Below, in pieces: positions 6,748 to 7,056 of a stretch of DNA of 7,056 nucleotides; position 1 is the stretch's first letter; every line of letters begins with the position of its first letter. Origin of the DNA: Actinomycetota bacterium (GTDB lineage: Bacteria > Actinomycetota > Acidimicrobiia > Acidimicrobiales > Iamiaceae). Position numbers and translations under genes: made by a program. The stretch lies in NCBI GenBank assembly GCA_017882935.1, contig JADGOP010000122.1:1-7056 (forward strand), written 5' to 3'. The notes under the pieces are model-generated. The model ran no database searches. It was given only the letters and a program-made list of their open reading frames with translations, and was not told the origin of the DNA.

Positions 6748-7056
6748 ATGTCCGTCGCCACCCCCGTCGACCCCGCTCCGGCGGCCACCGCGGAGACGCC
6801 GCCCCGCCCGGTCGCAACGACCAGGACACGGGTACGGCCGCGCCGGGGGCTCGTGGCGATGCTGGCGCGGTACGCCACCGTCTCGGTCATCGCCACGGCC
6901 ACGAGCCTCACGGTGCTCGGCGTCCTCGTGGCCACCGAGCTCGCCACGCCGGGATGGGCCAACATCATCGCCACGTGCGTGGGCATCGTGCCCTCGTTCG
7001 AGCTCAACCGCCGCTGGGTGTGGTCGAAGTCCGGCCAGAGGTCGCTGACCCGGGAG
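6748..7056 (+). CDS. GtrA-family membrane protein (C-terminus beyond window)
   Basis: The first 103 codons are present and the frame is open at the right edge. Residues 1-36 are a proline- and arginine-rich cytoplasmic tail. Hydrophobic segments follow at about 41-63 (RYATVSVIATATSLTVLGVL) and about 70-84. The second runs into FELNRRWVW, a strong marker of actinobacterial GtrA proteins. GtrA proteins are small four-helix membrane proteins thought to help move polyprenyl-phosphate-linked sugars across the membrane for wall polysaccharide or glycan modification, usually beside a glycosyltransferase. None is visible here but one could lie downstream. The start is uncertain: ATG at 6748 has a weak ribosome binding site, while an in-frame GTG at 6721 would add nine codons and has AGGAAG about 13 bases before it. 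It begins 74 bases after the monooxygenase, so co-transcription is possible but not evident. Confidence 0.85.
   Translation, partial: MSVATPVDPAPAATAETPPRPVATTRTRVRPRRGLVAMLARYATVSVIATATSLTVLGVLVATELATPGWANIIATCVGIVPSFELNRRWVWSKSGQRSLTRE

Noticed and set aside
1..7056. CRISPR arrays, tRNA or rRNA genes, insertion sequences, phage or defence genes.
   Set aside because: No spaced direct repeats, cloverleaf patterns, transposase or integrase motifs, or terminal inverted repeats with target duplications were seen on either strand.

Overview
The window is very GC-rich, with strong G/C bias at third codon positions, GTG starts and closely packed genes. This points to a high-GC actinobacterium. The protein flavour (a TcrX/PrrA-like two-component pair, an actinobacterial GtrA, an acyl-D-amino-acid-deacylase-like amidohydrolase beside a phenylacetone-monooxygenase-like enzyme) would fit Acidimicrobiia or a related soil or water lineage, but the genus cannot be fixed from sequence alone.

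Layout. (1) 1-786, minus strand: the N-terminal part of a membrane-anchored protein with two DUF5666-like beta-rich repeats, running off the left edge. (2) 787-967: a divergent control region with four copies of CTCTGAG, arranged as one inverted pair and one 11-bp direct pair. The direct pair has the geometry of an OmpR/PhoB-family operator. (3) 968-3157: a response regulator and its sensor histidine kinase, six bases apart. (4) 3158-3276: a perfect 39-bp palindrome just after the kinase stop, then a probable -10 box and a strong ribosome binding site. (5) 3277-6673: a two-gene catabolic-looking operon, amidohydrolase then type I Baeyer-Villiger monooxygenase, overlapping by 8 bp. (6) 6674-6747: a short gap. 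(7) 6748-7056: the start of a GtrA-family membrane protein, running off the right edge.

How the genes may work together. The regulator probably binds its own upstream region and may control both its own operon and the divergent DUF5666 protein, a surface-exposed candidate target. The amidohydrolase and monooxygenase are translationally coupled and so probably act on one substrate path: ketone oxygenation to an ester or lactone, then hydrolysis or another cleavage. The amidohydrolase lacks the two histidines that hold the tight metal in classical D-aminoacylases, so its family name should not be taken as its substrate. The GtrA protein probably belongs to the next unit and suggests polyprenyl-linked sugar transport for the envelope.

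No RNA genes, CRISPR arrays, insertion sequences or phage genes were seen. No intergenic stretch exceeds about 185 bases.
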